Shown in pieces: positions 14,914-24,155 of a stretch of DNA of 42,803 nt. Every line of letters begins with the position of its first letter. Within the stretch, counting starts at the first letter, position 1. The translations under genes were made by a program, and so were the position numbers. The notes below the pieces were generated by a model, which saw only the letters and a list, made by a program, of their open reading frames with translations, ran no database searches and was not told the origin of the DNA. The DNA is from Pseudomonadales bacterium (lineage in GTDB: Bacteria; Pseudomonadota; Gammaproteobacteria; Pseudomonadales; Azotimanducaceae), in the NCBI GenBank assembly GCA_016763855.1, contig JAESSY010000065.1:1-42803 (forward strand). The letters run 5' to 3'.

Positions 14914-15867
14914 GTGCAAAGTAAAACTGAAGAAAAGCTCTCCAGTGTAGAAACAATTCAGCAGAATTTTGAGTCACTTGACTATATCTGTAACCTTCAG
15001 ATTGCAACAGCGGTCTATCTTGCTTATCACCTCGGAAAGCCGATCTTGATAGAGGGGCCTCCTGGAGTGGGTAAAACAGAGTTAGCAAAAACCTGTGCTG
15101 AAATGCTCGATTTAGAGTGTATCAGGCTTCAATGTTATGAAGGGCTTGATGAATCGAAAGCAATTTATGAATGGAAATATGGTAAGCAATTGCTTTATAC
15201 CCAAGTTCTCAAGGAAACACTGAGTGAAATTCTTGACGGAGCAGTTGGTTTAACGCAGTCCGTTGACAAATTACATGAATTCGGAGATATCTTCTTTTCC
15301 GAAGACTTTCTTGAACCCAGACCTTTATTAAAAGCACTCAAGAAGAAAGAAGGTTGTGTACTTCTCATTGATGAAATAGATAAGTCCGACCATGAATTTG
15401 AATCCTTGTTATTGGAAATGTTATCTGACTATCAATTATCGATACCCGAAATTGGGACAGTGAAAGCCGCCGGAGAAACGAAACCATTGGTGTTTCTCAC
15501 TAGCAATAACACAAGAGAAATTTCCGACGCTTTGAAGCGACGTTGCCTACACCTATATATTCCCTTTCCAGACGCGAAGCTTGAGAGACAAATTGTACAG
15601 GCGAGAGTACCAGAAATTGCAGAGAATTTACGTAACCAACTTGTGACCTTTATCCAAGAGTTACGCACTATGGATTTGAAGAAAGTGCCCGCCATTAGTG
15701 AAACCATCGACTGGGCTAGAACGCTCATCCTGCTACACTCTGAAAGTCTGGATGCTGATCTTGTCAAACAGACACTCAACGTCATTCTGAAATTCCAAGA
15801 AGACATTGAAACCGTAGAAGCAGACCTACAGAATGTAACAAACAAGGCTCTCAAAGAGACTGCTTAG
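14914..15867 (+). CDS. MoxR-family AAA+ ATPase (CoxD-like)
   Basis: This 317-aa ATPase has Walker A 'GPPGVGKT' (48-55), Walker B 'LLIDEID' (150-156), sensor 1 'TSNN' (196-199) and arginine-finger candidates in 'DALKRRC' (209-210). These mark a MoxR-type AAA+ protein of the CoxD branch. Such ATPases work with a VWA-domain partner as chaperones for cofactor or metal insertion, as CoxD-CoxE does for CO dehydrogenase. Start is GTG at 14914 with GAGGAAAT upstream. The next gene begins immediately after its stop codon and encodes the VWA partner. No CO dehydrogenase or other molybdenum hydroxylase gene is near, so the client is unknown. Confidence 0.9.
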   Translation: MQSKTEEKLSSVETIQQNFESLDYICNLQIATAVYLAYHLGKPILIEGPPGVGKTELAKTCAEMLDLECIRLQCYEGLDESKAIYEWKYGKQLLYTQVLKETLSEILDGAVGLTQSVDKLHEFGDIFFSEDFLEPRPLLKALKKKEGCVLLIDEIDKSDHEFESLLLEMLSDYQLSIPEIGTVKAAGETKPLVFLTSNNTREISDALKRRCLHLYIPFPDAKLERQIVQARVPEIAENLRNQLVTFIQELRTMDLKKVPAISETIDWARTLILLHSESLDADLVKQTLNVILKFQEDIETVEADLQNVTNKALKETA

Positions 15868-17325
15868 ATGGATAGCACACTCGTCGATTTCATTAAGGTT
15901 CTTCGCAGCGCCGAGCTTAAGGTTTCTCCCGCAGAAACACTTGACGCAATGCATTGTATTAATCTTGTTGGTTATACGAACAAATCATTTCTAAAGAACT
16001 CTCTGGCTCTGGTGTTAGCAAAGACACCAGAAGAAAAGGATACCTACAGTCATTGCTTTGACAATTACTTCAATGTCGACAAATTTCAACCCGACCCTAA
16101 CAATGATGAGCAAAGTGCGATTCCAGTAGATGGCAATATTGATGAATCTGCGAATGAAGAAAATTTTAACCCTGAGCAAAACCAACAAAATGGAAAGGGC
16201 AGCGGTTCTGGTGGAGGAAGTACATCCGCGTCTGATGCCGAGGCAGCGCCATCACTAAGGGCAAGTTCCTCTCTTGGGAAACTATTAACCGAAGGTAGTC
16301 GCACAGACCAAACAATTTCCATGATAGAAGCAGGGCGCTCTGTTAGCGTGAATGAAATCGTCGTTTTTACCCAGAAAGGGCTTTTCACACGAAAGATAAT
16401 GGATGCAATGGGGCTAAAAGACTTACAAGAAGAAATCTCCGAAAGGCAGCAAGCAGGCGATGCCCCGAACACACAACTCGCCAACAGATTGCAAAAAGCG
16501 AGAGAGCAATTACGCGAAAGAGTTCGTGACTACGTAGAGAAACAATTTTTCCTACACGCAGATGAATCAGGAAAACAGCTTCGTGAAGAACTTTTAAAGA
16601 AAGTAAAACTTTCTAATCTAGAAAAACGTCATTTTAAGGATGTCCGAGAAATTGTTTTCAAAATGGCAAAGAAACTTATCTCTGTCCATTCTAAACGACG
16701 AAAAACCGTAAAAAGAGGACAGCTCGACGTTCGCAAAACCTTGCGATACAACATGCAGTACGACGGCATGTTTTTTGACCTAAAATGGAAAGCGACTAAA
16801 GTTGATCGCCCGCGGGTAATATGTATTTGTGATGTCAGTGGTTCAGTGAGCAATTATTCTAGATTCCTATTGATGTTTCTATATAGCCTAGCAGAGGTAT
16901 TACCGAAGGTGCGCTCCTTTGCATTTTCGTCGGATCTCGGAGAAGTAACAAAGTTATTTCAGAATACTGAACTAGAAGAAGCAATGGCATTAACCATGCG
17001 AGATTATGGAAACGGCTCAACGGATTATGGGCGGATGTTTCAGGATTTCAAAAGCCATGTTCTTGATGAAGTCAACAAAAAAACTACCATTATTATATTA
17101 GGCGATGCTCGCAACAATTTTGGAGACCCTAAATCAGAAATACTAAAAGAAATGTACGATAAAGCTAAGCGAGTAATTTGGTTGAACCCTGAACCGAAGT
17201 CCAGTTGGGTCGTCGGGGATGCGGAAATGAAAAAATATTCACCCAATTGCCATCAGACTGAGGTTTGTAATTCGCTTACCCACCTTGAGAGAGTCGTTTC
17301 CAATCTCCTTAAGTCTGCGACTTAA
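15868..17325 (+). CDS. VWA domain-containing CoxE-like protein
   Basis: This 485-aa protein has an N-terminal 'FIKVLRSAELKVSPAETLDAMHCI' segment typical of CoxE-like proteins and a low-complexity Asn/Gln/Ser/Gly linker (about 75-125). The C-terminal VWA domain has an intact MIDAS: D322-x-S324-x-S326 ('CDVSGSVS'), T385 ('GNGSTDYG') and D413 ('ILGDARNN'). It starts at the base after the MoxR stop codon, so the two are co-translated. Together they form a MoxR-VWA chaperone pair. It carries no signal peptide or membrane helix, so action is cytoplasmic. The client protein is not encoded nearby. Confidence 0.9.
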   Translation: MDSTLVDFIKVLRSAELKVSPAETLDAMHCINLVGYTNKSFLKNSLALVLAKTPEEKDTYSHCFDNYFNVDKFQPDPNNDEQSAIPVDGNIDESANEENFNPEQNQQNGKGSGSGGGSTSASDAEAAPSLRASSSLGKLLTEGSRTDQTISMIEAGRSVSVNEIVVFTQKGLFTRKIMDAMGLKDLQEEISERQQAGDAPNTQLANRLQKAREQLRERVRDYVEKQFFLHADESGKQLREELLKKVKLSNLEKRHFKDVREIVFKMAKKLISVHSKRRKTVKRGQLDVRKTLRYNMQYDGMFFDLKWKATKVDRPRVICICDVSGSVSNYSRFLLMFLYSLAEVLPKVRSFAFSSDLGEVTKLFQNTELEEAMALTMRDYGNGSTDYGRMFQDFKSHVLDEVNKKTTIIILGDARNNFGDPKSEILKEMYDKAKRVIWLNPEPKSSWVVGDAEMKKYSPNCHQTEVCNSLTHLERVVSNLLKSAT

Positions 17326-17485
17326 TCAGCGATCCTTTGAACTTCTGCACCTAGCCTCCGAATATCTTAGATAGATTCTAGACCATTTGTCACTATGGCT
17401 TATCAACTAAGACAAACGTCAATATCACTATAAAAACTGATGATCGTGGTACACTCGAATCATAACCTATTGTGGAGTTACCCCT

Positions 17486-19093
17486 TTGAAAGCTTTCTCA
17501 TTTATTCTACTCAGCCTACTTTTTAGTCACGCAAGCTTTAGTGCTGTTGACGCTACATCGGTCAATTTTGATAATCAAACGATCACAATTGCACTAACGC
17601 AAGAACCGCCACAACTTAACAGTATGAAGGCAACGGATCAGGTCAGCGGATTTGTTTTGCCCCATGTTATGGAAGGGCTGGTTCGCTATGATCGCCGCGG
17701 CAGAATCGTACCTGCCGTAGCTGAAAGCTGGGAAATGAACGAGAAAAACGTCACTTTTCACCTTAGAAAGAACGCGCTTTGGAGCGATGGAAGATCCGTC
17801 ACAGCCCATGATTTTGTCTATGCTTGGCAACATGCATTAGCGCCTAAAACAGCATCAGAATACGCCTTTATTCTGTACCCGCTTAAGAACGGAGAAGCCG
17901 CCAATAAAGGCGAGCTAGACATCGGTCAGATCGCGGTAAAGGCAATCGATGACTATACACTTAAAATTGAACTCGAACGTCCACTCGCCTATTTCATTAA
18001 GCTTGCAGCCTTCGCTACTTACTTTCCCATTCGAGAGGATTTTGCTGAAGCAAAAGGTGATCAATACGCGGCCGATGTTGATGACCTTCTCTACAACGGG
18101 CCCTTTATATTAACTGAATGGGTTCACTCTGCATCGCTTAAAATGGTAAAAAATCAGAATTATTGGGATAAAGATAAGATTCATCTAAATGAAATACATG
18201 CGTCCTATATCACCGCTGATACGCGAGCCCGCTTGAACCTTTTTATCGATGGCAAAATTGTCCATACGCGGCTTGATGGAGAAACCTATAAAGATGCATT
18301 AACCCAAAGATTTCGTATTCGAAAATTCTCAACCGGCTCTGTATTTTTCCTTGATTACAATCATAGAGAAGAAAGAGCGACGGCAAACCTCAATTTACGA
18401 AAAGCAATTCAACATGTATTTGACGCCAATGAATTAGTCAATAAAGTACTCGGAACGCCAGGGAATTTACCCGCTTACAGTACATTTCCTGTTTGGTTAC
18501 AAGGTATTAAAGGAAAATTCCGGCAAGAGTACCCTGCGACTATCCCAGAACTTGATATAACAAAAGCAAAGAACTATCTCGAGCTTGCTAAGAAGGAACT
18601 TGGCGTCGAAAGGATTCCGCCCCTTATTTTGCTGGTTGGTGACAGCCCGACAGCTGCAAAGCAAGCAGAATATATGCAAGGATTACTCAAAGAAAAGCTG
18701 GGGCTAGATCTAAAGATTGACATCCAAACCTTCAAACAAAGATTGGCAAAAATGACTGCGGGGGAGTTTGATATCGTGGCTGCAGGCTGGGGGCCGGATT
18801 TTGACGATGTCATGACTTTTGGCGATCTTTTCGCTTCTTGGAATCTCAATAATAGAGGTCGATTTAACAACGCTGAATACGACAGGCATGTCCGAATTGC
18901 AATGGGAAGCACTGACCCTAAGGTGAGGATGGATGCAATGGGAAGGCTTCAGGAAATTCTATATGAAGAAGCCGCTATTTTACCCCAATACGAACAAGGG
19001 GTTATATACCTCATGAACCCTAAACTTAAAGGTGTCGTACGCAGAGTAGTAGGCGCTGATCCTGATTATACTTACGCAAGAGTAGTTGAATAG
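17486..19093 (+). CDS. oppA: Periplasmic oligopeptide-binding protein, OppA-like
   Basis: This 535-aa family 5 extracellular solute-binding protein has a signal peptide (about residues 1-20, 'FILLSLLFSHASFSA') and 'LNSMKATDQVSGFVLPHVMEGLVRYD', 'TFHLRKNALWSDGRSVTAHDFVYAWQHAL' and 'YNGPFILTEWVHSASLKMVKNQNYW', the standard SBP_bac_5 signatures. It captures peptides for the permease encoded downstream. The TTG start at 17486 with GTGGAG eight bases upstream is preferred because it opens the signal peptide. A 76-bp gap separates it from oppB. Exact substrate (oligopeptide, dipeptide or murein peptide) cannot be decided by sequence alone; 'AYAWQHAL'-type motifs favour the OppA/MppA group. Confidence 0.9.
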   Translation: MKAFSFILLSLLFSHASFSAVDATSVNFDNQTITIALTQEPPQLNSMKATDQVSGFVLPHVMEGLVRYDRRGRIVPAVAESWEMNEKNVTFHLRKNALWSDGRSVTAHDFVYAWQHALAPKTASEYAFILYPLKNGEAANKGELDIGQIAVKAIDDYTLKIELERPLAYFIKLAAFATYFPIREDFAEAKGDQYAADVDDLLYNGPFILTEWVHSASLKMVKNQNYWDKDKIHLNEIHASYITADTRARLNLFIDGKIVHTRLDGETYKDALTQRFRIRKFSTGSVFFLDYNHREERATANLNLRKAIQHVFDANELVNKVLGTPGNLPAYSTFPVWLQGIKGKFRQEYPATIPELDITKAKNYLELAKKELGVERIPPLILLVGDSPTAAKQAEYMQGLLKEKLGLDLKIDIQTFKQRLAKMTAGEFDIVAAGWGPDFDDVMTFGDLFASWNLNNRGRFNNAEYDRHVRIAMGSTDPKVRMDAMGRLQEILYEEAAILPQYEQGVIYLMNPKLKGVVRRVVGADPDYTYARVVE

Positions 19094-19169
19094 CAGGCTC
19101 AATAAAGAGCTCAATAATGTTACTTATTCTCTGCTAAAATACTGCAAAATAAGAATTGATCTCTAATTG

Positions 19170-20102
19170 ATGCTGAAATACACCCTTAAACGATTGCTAG
19201 CCGGTATTATCACGGTCTGGTTTATCGCGACAGCAACCTTCATTGCGATGCATCAAGTTCCCGGCGACCCCTTGATGAACGACAAGGCAGTTCCCCCAGA
19301 AATCCGCAAAAATCTTGAAAAGAAGTACGGCCTCGATAAATCAGTGCCCGAACAATACGTCATATTTCTCGGAAATATGCTCAAAGGCGATTTCGGTATC
19401 TCATTTACGCAACAAAACAGGAAGGTAAATGACATCATACGCGACCACTTTCCCGTTTCAGCCACCCTCGGCATTATGGCCATCTTTATTGCGGCTGTGG
19501 GTGGTGTGTTGTGGGGCGCACTAACAGCACTCTACAGGAATAGACTGCCCGATATTATCATCATGTTCCTAGTGATTTTAGGAATATCGGTGCCCAGTTT
19601 TGTATTCGCAGCTTTGGGTCAACTCCTGCTTGTCAATATCAATAGTTTTTTTGGATATAGCATTTTGCCGGTTGCTGGCTGGGGGACATTTTCTCATATG
19701 ATAATGCCCTCTTTGGTCCTTGGCCTCGGTACAATGGCGCTTCTAACTCGGCTCATGCGGTCTTCCATGCTCGAAATTGTGAATGAAGATTACATCAAAA
19801 CTGCAAAGGCAAAAGGTCTTTCACCCACCCGAATCTTTTTTCGCCATCAATTGCGAAACGCCATTTTGCCAGTGATCACGATATTAGGGCCACAAATTGC
19901 TGCCATCACAACCGGCGGTTTCGTCGTAGAACTCGTTTTTGCCATTCCTGGCCTCGGGCGTTATTTTGTTCAGGCCGTTCAACAGCTCGACTATACGGTC
20001 ATCATGGGAACAACAGTCTTCTACGGTGCTTTCCTTGTCTTTATGGTCATTGTCGTAGACATCCTCTACGGTTTTATTGATCCTAGAGTCAGGCTTAAAT
20101 AA
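19170..20102 (+). CDS. oppB: Peptide ABC transporter permease, OppB-like
   Basis: This 310-aa inner-membrane permease has six predicted helices. It starts 'MLKYTLKRLLAGIITVWFIATATF' and carries 'HQVPGDPL', the cytoplasmic EAA loop 'EDYIKTAKAKGLSPTRIFFRHQLRNAILPVIT', and 'GGFVVELVFAIPGLG', all OppB/DppB hallmarks. ATG at 19170 is preferred over the TTG three bases upstream. It is the second gene of oppABCDF and is followed by oppC after nine bases. Confidence 0.93.
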   Translation: MLKYTLKRLLAGIITVWFIATATFIAMHQVPGDPLMNDKAVPPEIRKNLEKKYGLDKSVPEQYVIFLGNMLKGDFGISFTQQNRKVNDIIRDHFPVSATLGIMAIFIAAVGGVLWGALTALYRNRLPDIIIMFLVILGISVPSFVFAALGQLLLVNINSFFGYSILPVAGWGTFSHMIMPSLVLGLGTMALLTRLMRSSMLEIVNEDYIKTAKAKGLSPTRIFFRHQLRNAILPVITILGPQIAAITTGGFVVELVFAIPGLGRYFVQAVQQLDYTVIMGTTVFYGAFLVFMVIVVDILYGFIDPRVRLK

Positions 20103-20111
20103 GGTCTACCC

Positions 20112-21518
20112 ATGAACTCATACTCTCCTAGCGAAGAAGACTTCAAGTTTGTCACTGTCTTAGACAAAGGTGACCAACTCACACGCCCCTCTCTTTCATA
20201 CTGGCAAGATGCATGGTTGAGATTAAAGAAAAATACAAGAGCAATTATTTCTCTTTACATCATTATAGGTTTGGCACTCTTTACACTTGTTGGGCCTTAC
20301 CTTTGGCGAACAGATCCTGCCTTGCAAGATTTGAATCAAATCTCTCAGACACCTTCCTTCCCAAAAAAGGCTGTTGTTGTCGGGCCTTATAAACGCTGGG
20401 CGGGTATTGTACTTAACGATTTCCCAGCCGAACCAGAAGAATACTTAGACTTTATCCCAGCACCTAAGAACCTCAAAGTTGTGGATGCAGCCACAACACA
20501 ACAGGTTCGTTTAAGTTGGGACCCTGTTGTCGGAGCTGGGGGATATAACATCTACCGAAACCAACGAGAGCCTGAAAGTATAAACGATCTTGGCTTACCC
20601 CTTGGCTCAACCCTCGGTGGAAATGAAGTCAGCTATGAAGACAGGTTGAATCTGGAATCTAGGCAATACTACTATTCACTGGTGTCAACTGACGGGCTGG
20701 ATGAATCTGATGCTTACATCAGCATTGAGGTTACCCCCCAACTCACAATTGAGCTGGCGACGGCAAAATCCCGGGGCCTGGTTGACGAATCCTCAAATGA
20801 AATTAATGTTGAGATCAGCTTGGAATTCCATCCAATGGGGACTGATTATCTCGGTAGAGATATGCTTGCAAGACTCATGCAGGGCGCTCGAGTTTCATTG
20901 TTTATCGGAATTTTCGCTCCTTTCCTCTATGTACTCTTCGGTATTTTTTATGGCGGAAGCGCGGGCTATTTTGGCGGTAAGCTGGATGCTTTCCTGATGA
21001 GATTTGCAGACTTTGTTGTTGCGTTGCCCTTCTTACTTTTTATTATTCTATTCAAGATAGGCTTTGGCATTGGTCCAGGAGAAAGCGGTGTTCTGCCGAT
21101 GTTAATTGCACTGGTCTTACTAGGTTGGCCCGCCACTGCAAGACTAGTCCGTGGTCAGGTATTACAAATCCGAGAAGAGGGATATATTGAGGCAGCAAAA
21201 CTGTTGGGCGCTAAAAATCACTACTTGATTACCCGCCATATTATTCCAAACGCCATGGGCGTGATTCTCGTCACGCTCACCTTCGCCGTACCTGCTGATA
21301 TTTTTACTGAGGCACTTTTATCATTTATTGGTATGGGTGTTGCTCCGCCCACACCCTCTTGGGGTTCGATGTGCAACGAGGGTGTTAAAACAATGTTGAG
21401 CCACCCCCACGAGCTGATTTTCCCAGCATTGTTTATTAGCATCACTGTACTTGCATTCAATTTACTCGGTGACGGGCTAACAGAAGCACTTGACTCTCGC
21501 ATGCGGTCAAGAGAATAA
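20112..21518 (+). CDS. oppC: Peptide ABC transporter permease, OppC-like, with inserted FN3-like domain
   Basis: This 468-aa permease is about 160 residues longer than the usual OppC (about 300). Helix 1 is at about residues 44-64. The conserved OppC core resumes at residue 239 with 'FHPMGTDYLGRDMLARLMQGARVSL' and includes the EAA loop 'EEGYIEAAKLLGAKNHYLITRHIIPNAMG' and 'EALLSFIGMGVAPPTPSWGSM'. The extra part, between helix 1 and the core, contains a fibronectin type III-like module at about 116-210 ('APKNLKVV', 'VRLSWDPV', 'GYNIYRN', 'YYYSLVSTD'). By topology it should lie in the periplasm. ATG at 20112 with AAGG upstream. The frame is continuous, so this is not an assembly artefact of two genes. 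Confidence 0.92.
   Translation: MNSYSPSEEDFKFVTVLDKGDQLTRPSLSYWQDAWLRLKKNTRAIISLYIIIGLALFTLVGPYLWRTDPALQDLNQISQTPSFPKKAVVVGPYKRWAGIVLNDFPAEPEEYLDFIPAPKNLKVVDAATTQQVRLSWDPVVGAGGYNIYRNQREPESINDLGLPLGSTLGGNEVSYEDRLNLESRQYYYSLVSTDGLDESDAYISIEVTPQLTIELATAKSRGLVDESSNEINVEISLEFHPMGTDYLGRDMLARLMQGARVSLFIGIFAPFLYVLFGIFYGGSAGYFGGKLDAFLMRFADFVVALPFLLFIILFKIGFGIGPGESGVLPMLIALVLLGWPATARLVRGQVLQIREEGYIEAAKLLGAKNHYLITRHIIPNAMGVILVTLTFAVPADIFTEALLSFIGMGVAPPTPSWGSMCNEGVKTMLSHPHELIFPALFISITVLAFNLLGDGLTEALDSRMRSRE
20457..20741 (+). other. FN3-like domain inside oppC
   Basis: The segment encodes residues about 116-210 of the OppC-like permease. It has the FN3 strand pattern: a Pro-rich start, 'V-x-L-S-W-D-P' (strand B tryptophan), 'G-Y-N-I-Y-R' (strand C tyrosine and arginine), and 'Q-Y-Y-Y-S-L-V-S-T-D' (strand F). 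FN3 modules commonly bind proteins or glycans at cell surfaces; here a docking role for OppA or peptidoglycan is only an inference. Confidence 0.7.
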
Positions 21519-21522
21519 GAAT

Positions 21523-22581
21523 ATGAGCGACGACATACTCCAAGTAGAGAATCTGAAAGTAGAGTTTTCAACCTATGGCGGCACTGTTAAAGCAGTACGG
21601 GGTGTCAGCTTTTCAGTTGAGAGAAGCAAAACCCTCGCTATCGTTGGTGAATCAGGCTGCGGCAAGTCTGTTTCTGTACAGTCCATTATGGGGCTCATTC
21701 CTATGCCTCCGGGTAGAATTACCAGCGGCAGTGCAAAGATCAATGGGCACGAGATTATTGGCTTATCAGCCAAAGAAGCAAACAAGTACCGCGGCGTGGA
21801 AATTGCGATGATCTTTCAGGATCCAATGTCATCCTTGAACCCAACAATGACGATTGGCGATCAAATATCCGAGACCCTAATGGTCCACAAGGGTTTCAGC
21901 TACAAAGAAGCATCAAAGCAAGCAGTGGAATTGTTAGAAAAAACTCATATTCCAGAAGCCGCTAAGCGAGCTAAACAATACCCCTTTGAGTTTTCTGGAG
22001 GAATGTTACAGCGCGCCATGATTGCCCAAAGCCTCGCCTGCAACCCCACTATTTTAATTGCTGACGAACCAACCACAGCACTAGATGTCACCATTCAAGC
22101 ACAGATACTAGAACTCATGTCTGAACTTCAACAAAGCGAAGGTATGTCAATTGTACTGATCACACATGACTTGGCAGTCGTCGCCAAAATGGCAGATCGC
22201 GTGGCTGTAATGTACGCGGGTCAGGTTATTGAAATGGGCAATGTGGATGAAATCTTTTACCAATCTTCCCACCCCTATACACTAGGGCTGAAAGAAGCCA
22301 TGCCTTCCAATCAGAAAGACAAAGGAAAGAAGCTCACCCCTATTGCAGGTAGTCCACCCGATTTGTTTTCTCCGCCTTCAGGTTGTGCCTATTACGCACG
22401 TTGCCCTTACGCGATGGCAATTTGTGAAACACAAATGCCAGATGAGTTTCTTATCGCAACAGATGGAGACAAAAATAATAATCAAAAAGATAGCGATCAC
22501 TATTCTCGATGTTGGTTGCAGCATCCAGATTCTCCTCAAGTAGACAGTTTGTACCAATCCGGAAGAACGAATGTTAGTTAG
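21523..22581 (+). CDS. oppD: Peptide ABC transporter ATP-binding protein, OppD-like
   Basis: This 352-aa ATPase has Walker A 'GESGCGKS', Q-loop 'FQDPMSSLNPTMT', signature 'FSGGMLQRA', Walker B 'LIADEPTTALD' and switch His in 'LITHDLAV'. The C-terminal oligopeptide-transporter extension carries 'CAYYARCPYAMAICE' and a later Cys ('HYSRCWLQ'), a four-cysteine pattern that binds an iron-sulfur cluster in some OppD proteins. ATG at 21523 is chosen over an upstream in-frame GTG-type start inside oppC. It overlaps oppF by 11 bases. Confidence 0.93.
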   Translation: MSDDILQVENLKVEFSTYGGTVKAVRGVSFSVERSKTLAIVGESGCGKSVSVQSIMGLIPMPPGRITSGSAKINGHEIIGLSAKEANKYRGVEIAMIFQDPMSSLNPTMTIGDQISETLMVHKGFSYKEASKQAVELLEKTHIPEAAKRAKQYPFEFSGGMLQRAMIAQSLACNPTILIADEPTTALDVTIQAQILELMSELQQSEGMSIVLITHDLAVVAKMADRVAVMYAGQVIEMGNVDEIFYQSSHPYTLGLKEAMPSNQKDKGKKLTPIAGSPPDLFSPPSGCAYYARCPYAMAICETQMPDEFLIATDGDKNNNQKDSDHYSRCWLQHPDSPQVDSLYQSGRTNVS

Positions 22582-23521
22582 AACAGATAAACTAAAAAAG
22601 TATTTTGAGATTGGTCCAAAACAACAACTCCATGCTGTTGATGGCATATCCCTTGAAATAGAAGAAAATGAAATTCTCGGGCTCGTTGGAGAAAGTGGTT
22701 CAGGAAAATCTACATTGGGTAAAACACTGATAGGCCTTTTACCTAACAGCGGCGGCAGTGCTTTCTACAATAATGAACTGCTGCCGCAAAAATTTAGCGC
22801 CGCTGATCATTTGAAATATTCCCGCGAGCTACAAATGATTTTTCAGGATCCCTACTCCTCATTAAACCCAAGAATGACAGTCTTAGATATTGTTGGTGTG
22901 GGCTTACACATTCAAAGGGAGCATACAAAAAAGCAAATCAAAGAAGAAGTCGCCAGCTGGCTCGCACAAGTCGGGCTCAACGCTGATCATATGTCACGTT
23001 ATCCTCATGAGTTTTCTGGTGGCCAACGGCAACGAATCGGTATCGCACGAGCCATGATCATAAGACCAAAATTTGTAGTCTGCGACGAACCTATTTCCGC
23101 ATTAGACGTATCAGTTCAGGCTCAGGTCATTAACCTCTTGGATGAGTTAAAAAAGTCTATGGGTCTTACCATGTTGTTCATTGCTCACGATCTTTCTATG
23201 GTGCGTTATGTATCCGATAGAATGGCGGTGATGTATCTCGGTGTTTTGGTCGAAAGCGGGCCAGCTGACGAGGTATTTTTTAATCCACAACATCCTTACA
23301 CGCAGTTACTGATAGAATCGAACCCAGAACCGGATCCTACCACCGAACGGCAACGGTCGCATATTCCAATCAAAGGAGAAATTACTTCACCTGTCAATGT
23401 AAAAGCAGGATGTAGATTTGCAAGTCGGTGCTCTAAAACTATGGATATTTGCATGAATACCACACCGGCTATCACCAAGATAAGCGAGAAACATACCGTG
23501 GCATGTCATTTATTTTCTTAA
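22571..23521 (+). CDS. oppF: Peptide ABC transporter ATP-binding protein, OppF-like
   Basis: This 316-aa second ATPase of the transporter has Walker A 'GESGSGKS', 'FQDPYSSLNPRMT', signature 'FSGGQRQRI', Walker B 'FVVCDEPISALD' and 'FIAHDLSMV'. The C-terminal extension has 'CRFASRCSKTMDICM' and a final 'VACHLFS', again four cysteines. It starts within the last 11 bases of oppD, which indicates translational coupling, and closes the oppABCDF operon. The next gene is convergent, 53 bp away, with no obvious terminator hairpin between. Confidence 0.93.
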   Translation: MLVRTDKLKKYFEIGPKQQLHAVDGISLEIEENEILGLVGESGSGKSTLGKTLIGLLPNSGGSAFYNNELLPQKFSAADHLKYSRELQMIFQDPYSSLNPRMTVLDIVGVGLHIQREHTKKQIKEEVASWLAQVGLNADHMSRYPHEFSGGQRQRIGIARAMIIRPKFVVCDEPISALDVSVQAQVINLLDELKKSMGLTMLFIAHDLSMVRYVSDRMAVMYLGVLVESGPADEVFFNPQHPYTQLLIESNPEPDPTTERQRSHIPIKGEITSPVNVKAGCRFASRCSKTMDICMNTTPAITKISEKHTVACHLFS

Positions 23522-23574
23522 ACTTCCCACTAGTTTTGCTGAAGATCCATATTTTAAGTAAAGCATTAGGCAAA

Positions 23575-24138
23575 TCACTGAAAAGCCTTTGACTTCTTAA
23601 TCATTCTCAATGTAGACGATTCTTTTGTTAGATTTTTTATTTCTGATAGTTCAACCCAACGTAAATCATGTGACTCCTCACTAACGACATAATCACTATC
23701 CTTTGCAGTCAGTAAAAAACGGCAGTCATAGTGAAAATGAACAGGGTCATTCCCTCGCGCCGGAATCTCATGAATATCGATATCAAATATCATCCTAGAA
23801 ACCGTCGTTGGGATCTTACTTTGAGCGAAACTGAGACCTTTTAAACCCGATTCTTCCTCAGCTTCTTTCATCGCAACTCGCGCAATATCTGAGTCACCAT
23901 CTGCGTGGCCGCCCAATTGAACCCATATATTGAGTTTTCTATGATGCGTCAAAAGCGCATGGGAACGATCAGCACTCAAGATCCACGCTGATCCAGTAAT
24001 GTGCCCAATTTGGAGTTCTCGCTCAAAACAACTTTCATTTTCTTCAATGAAGTGTTGTATTTTTGTAACCGTGCTTTTCTCTTCAGGGAAACGATCAAGG
24101 TAATCTTCGATTAGATCAAGGAGTTGATTTCTATGCAT
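23575..24138 (-). CDS. NUDIX hydrolase
   Basis: This 187-aa protein has a NUDIX box at about 76-98: 'GGHADGDSDIARVAMKEAEEESGL'. It matches the consensus except that the first glutamate position is Ser/Asp, a variant seen in the branch with 'GGHADGD'. NUDIX enzymes hydrolyse nucleoside diphosphates linked to another group; the substrate is not predictable here. It lies 17 bp after cobT on the same strand and is probably the last gene of cobS - cobT - nudix. ATG at 24138. Confidence 0.87.
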   Translation of the reverse strand: MHRNQLLDLIEDYLDRFPEEKSTVTKIQHFIEENESCFERELQIGHITGSAWILSADRSHALLTHHRKLNIWVQLGGHADGDSDIARVAMKEAEEESGLKGLSFAQSKIPTTVSRMIFDIDIHEIPARGNDPVHFHYDCRFLLTAKDSDYVVSEESHDLRWVELSEIKNLTKESSTLRMIKKSKAFQ

Positions 24139-24155
24139 TAGGCATCAAGCGCTCC

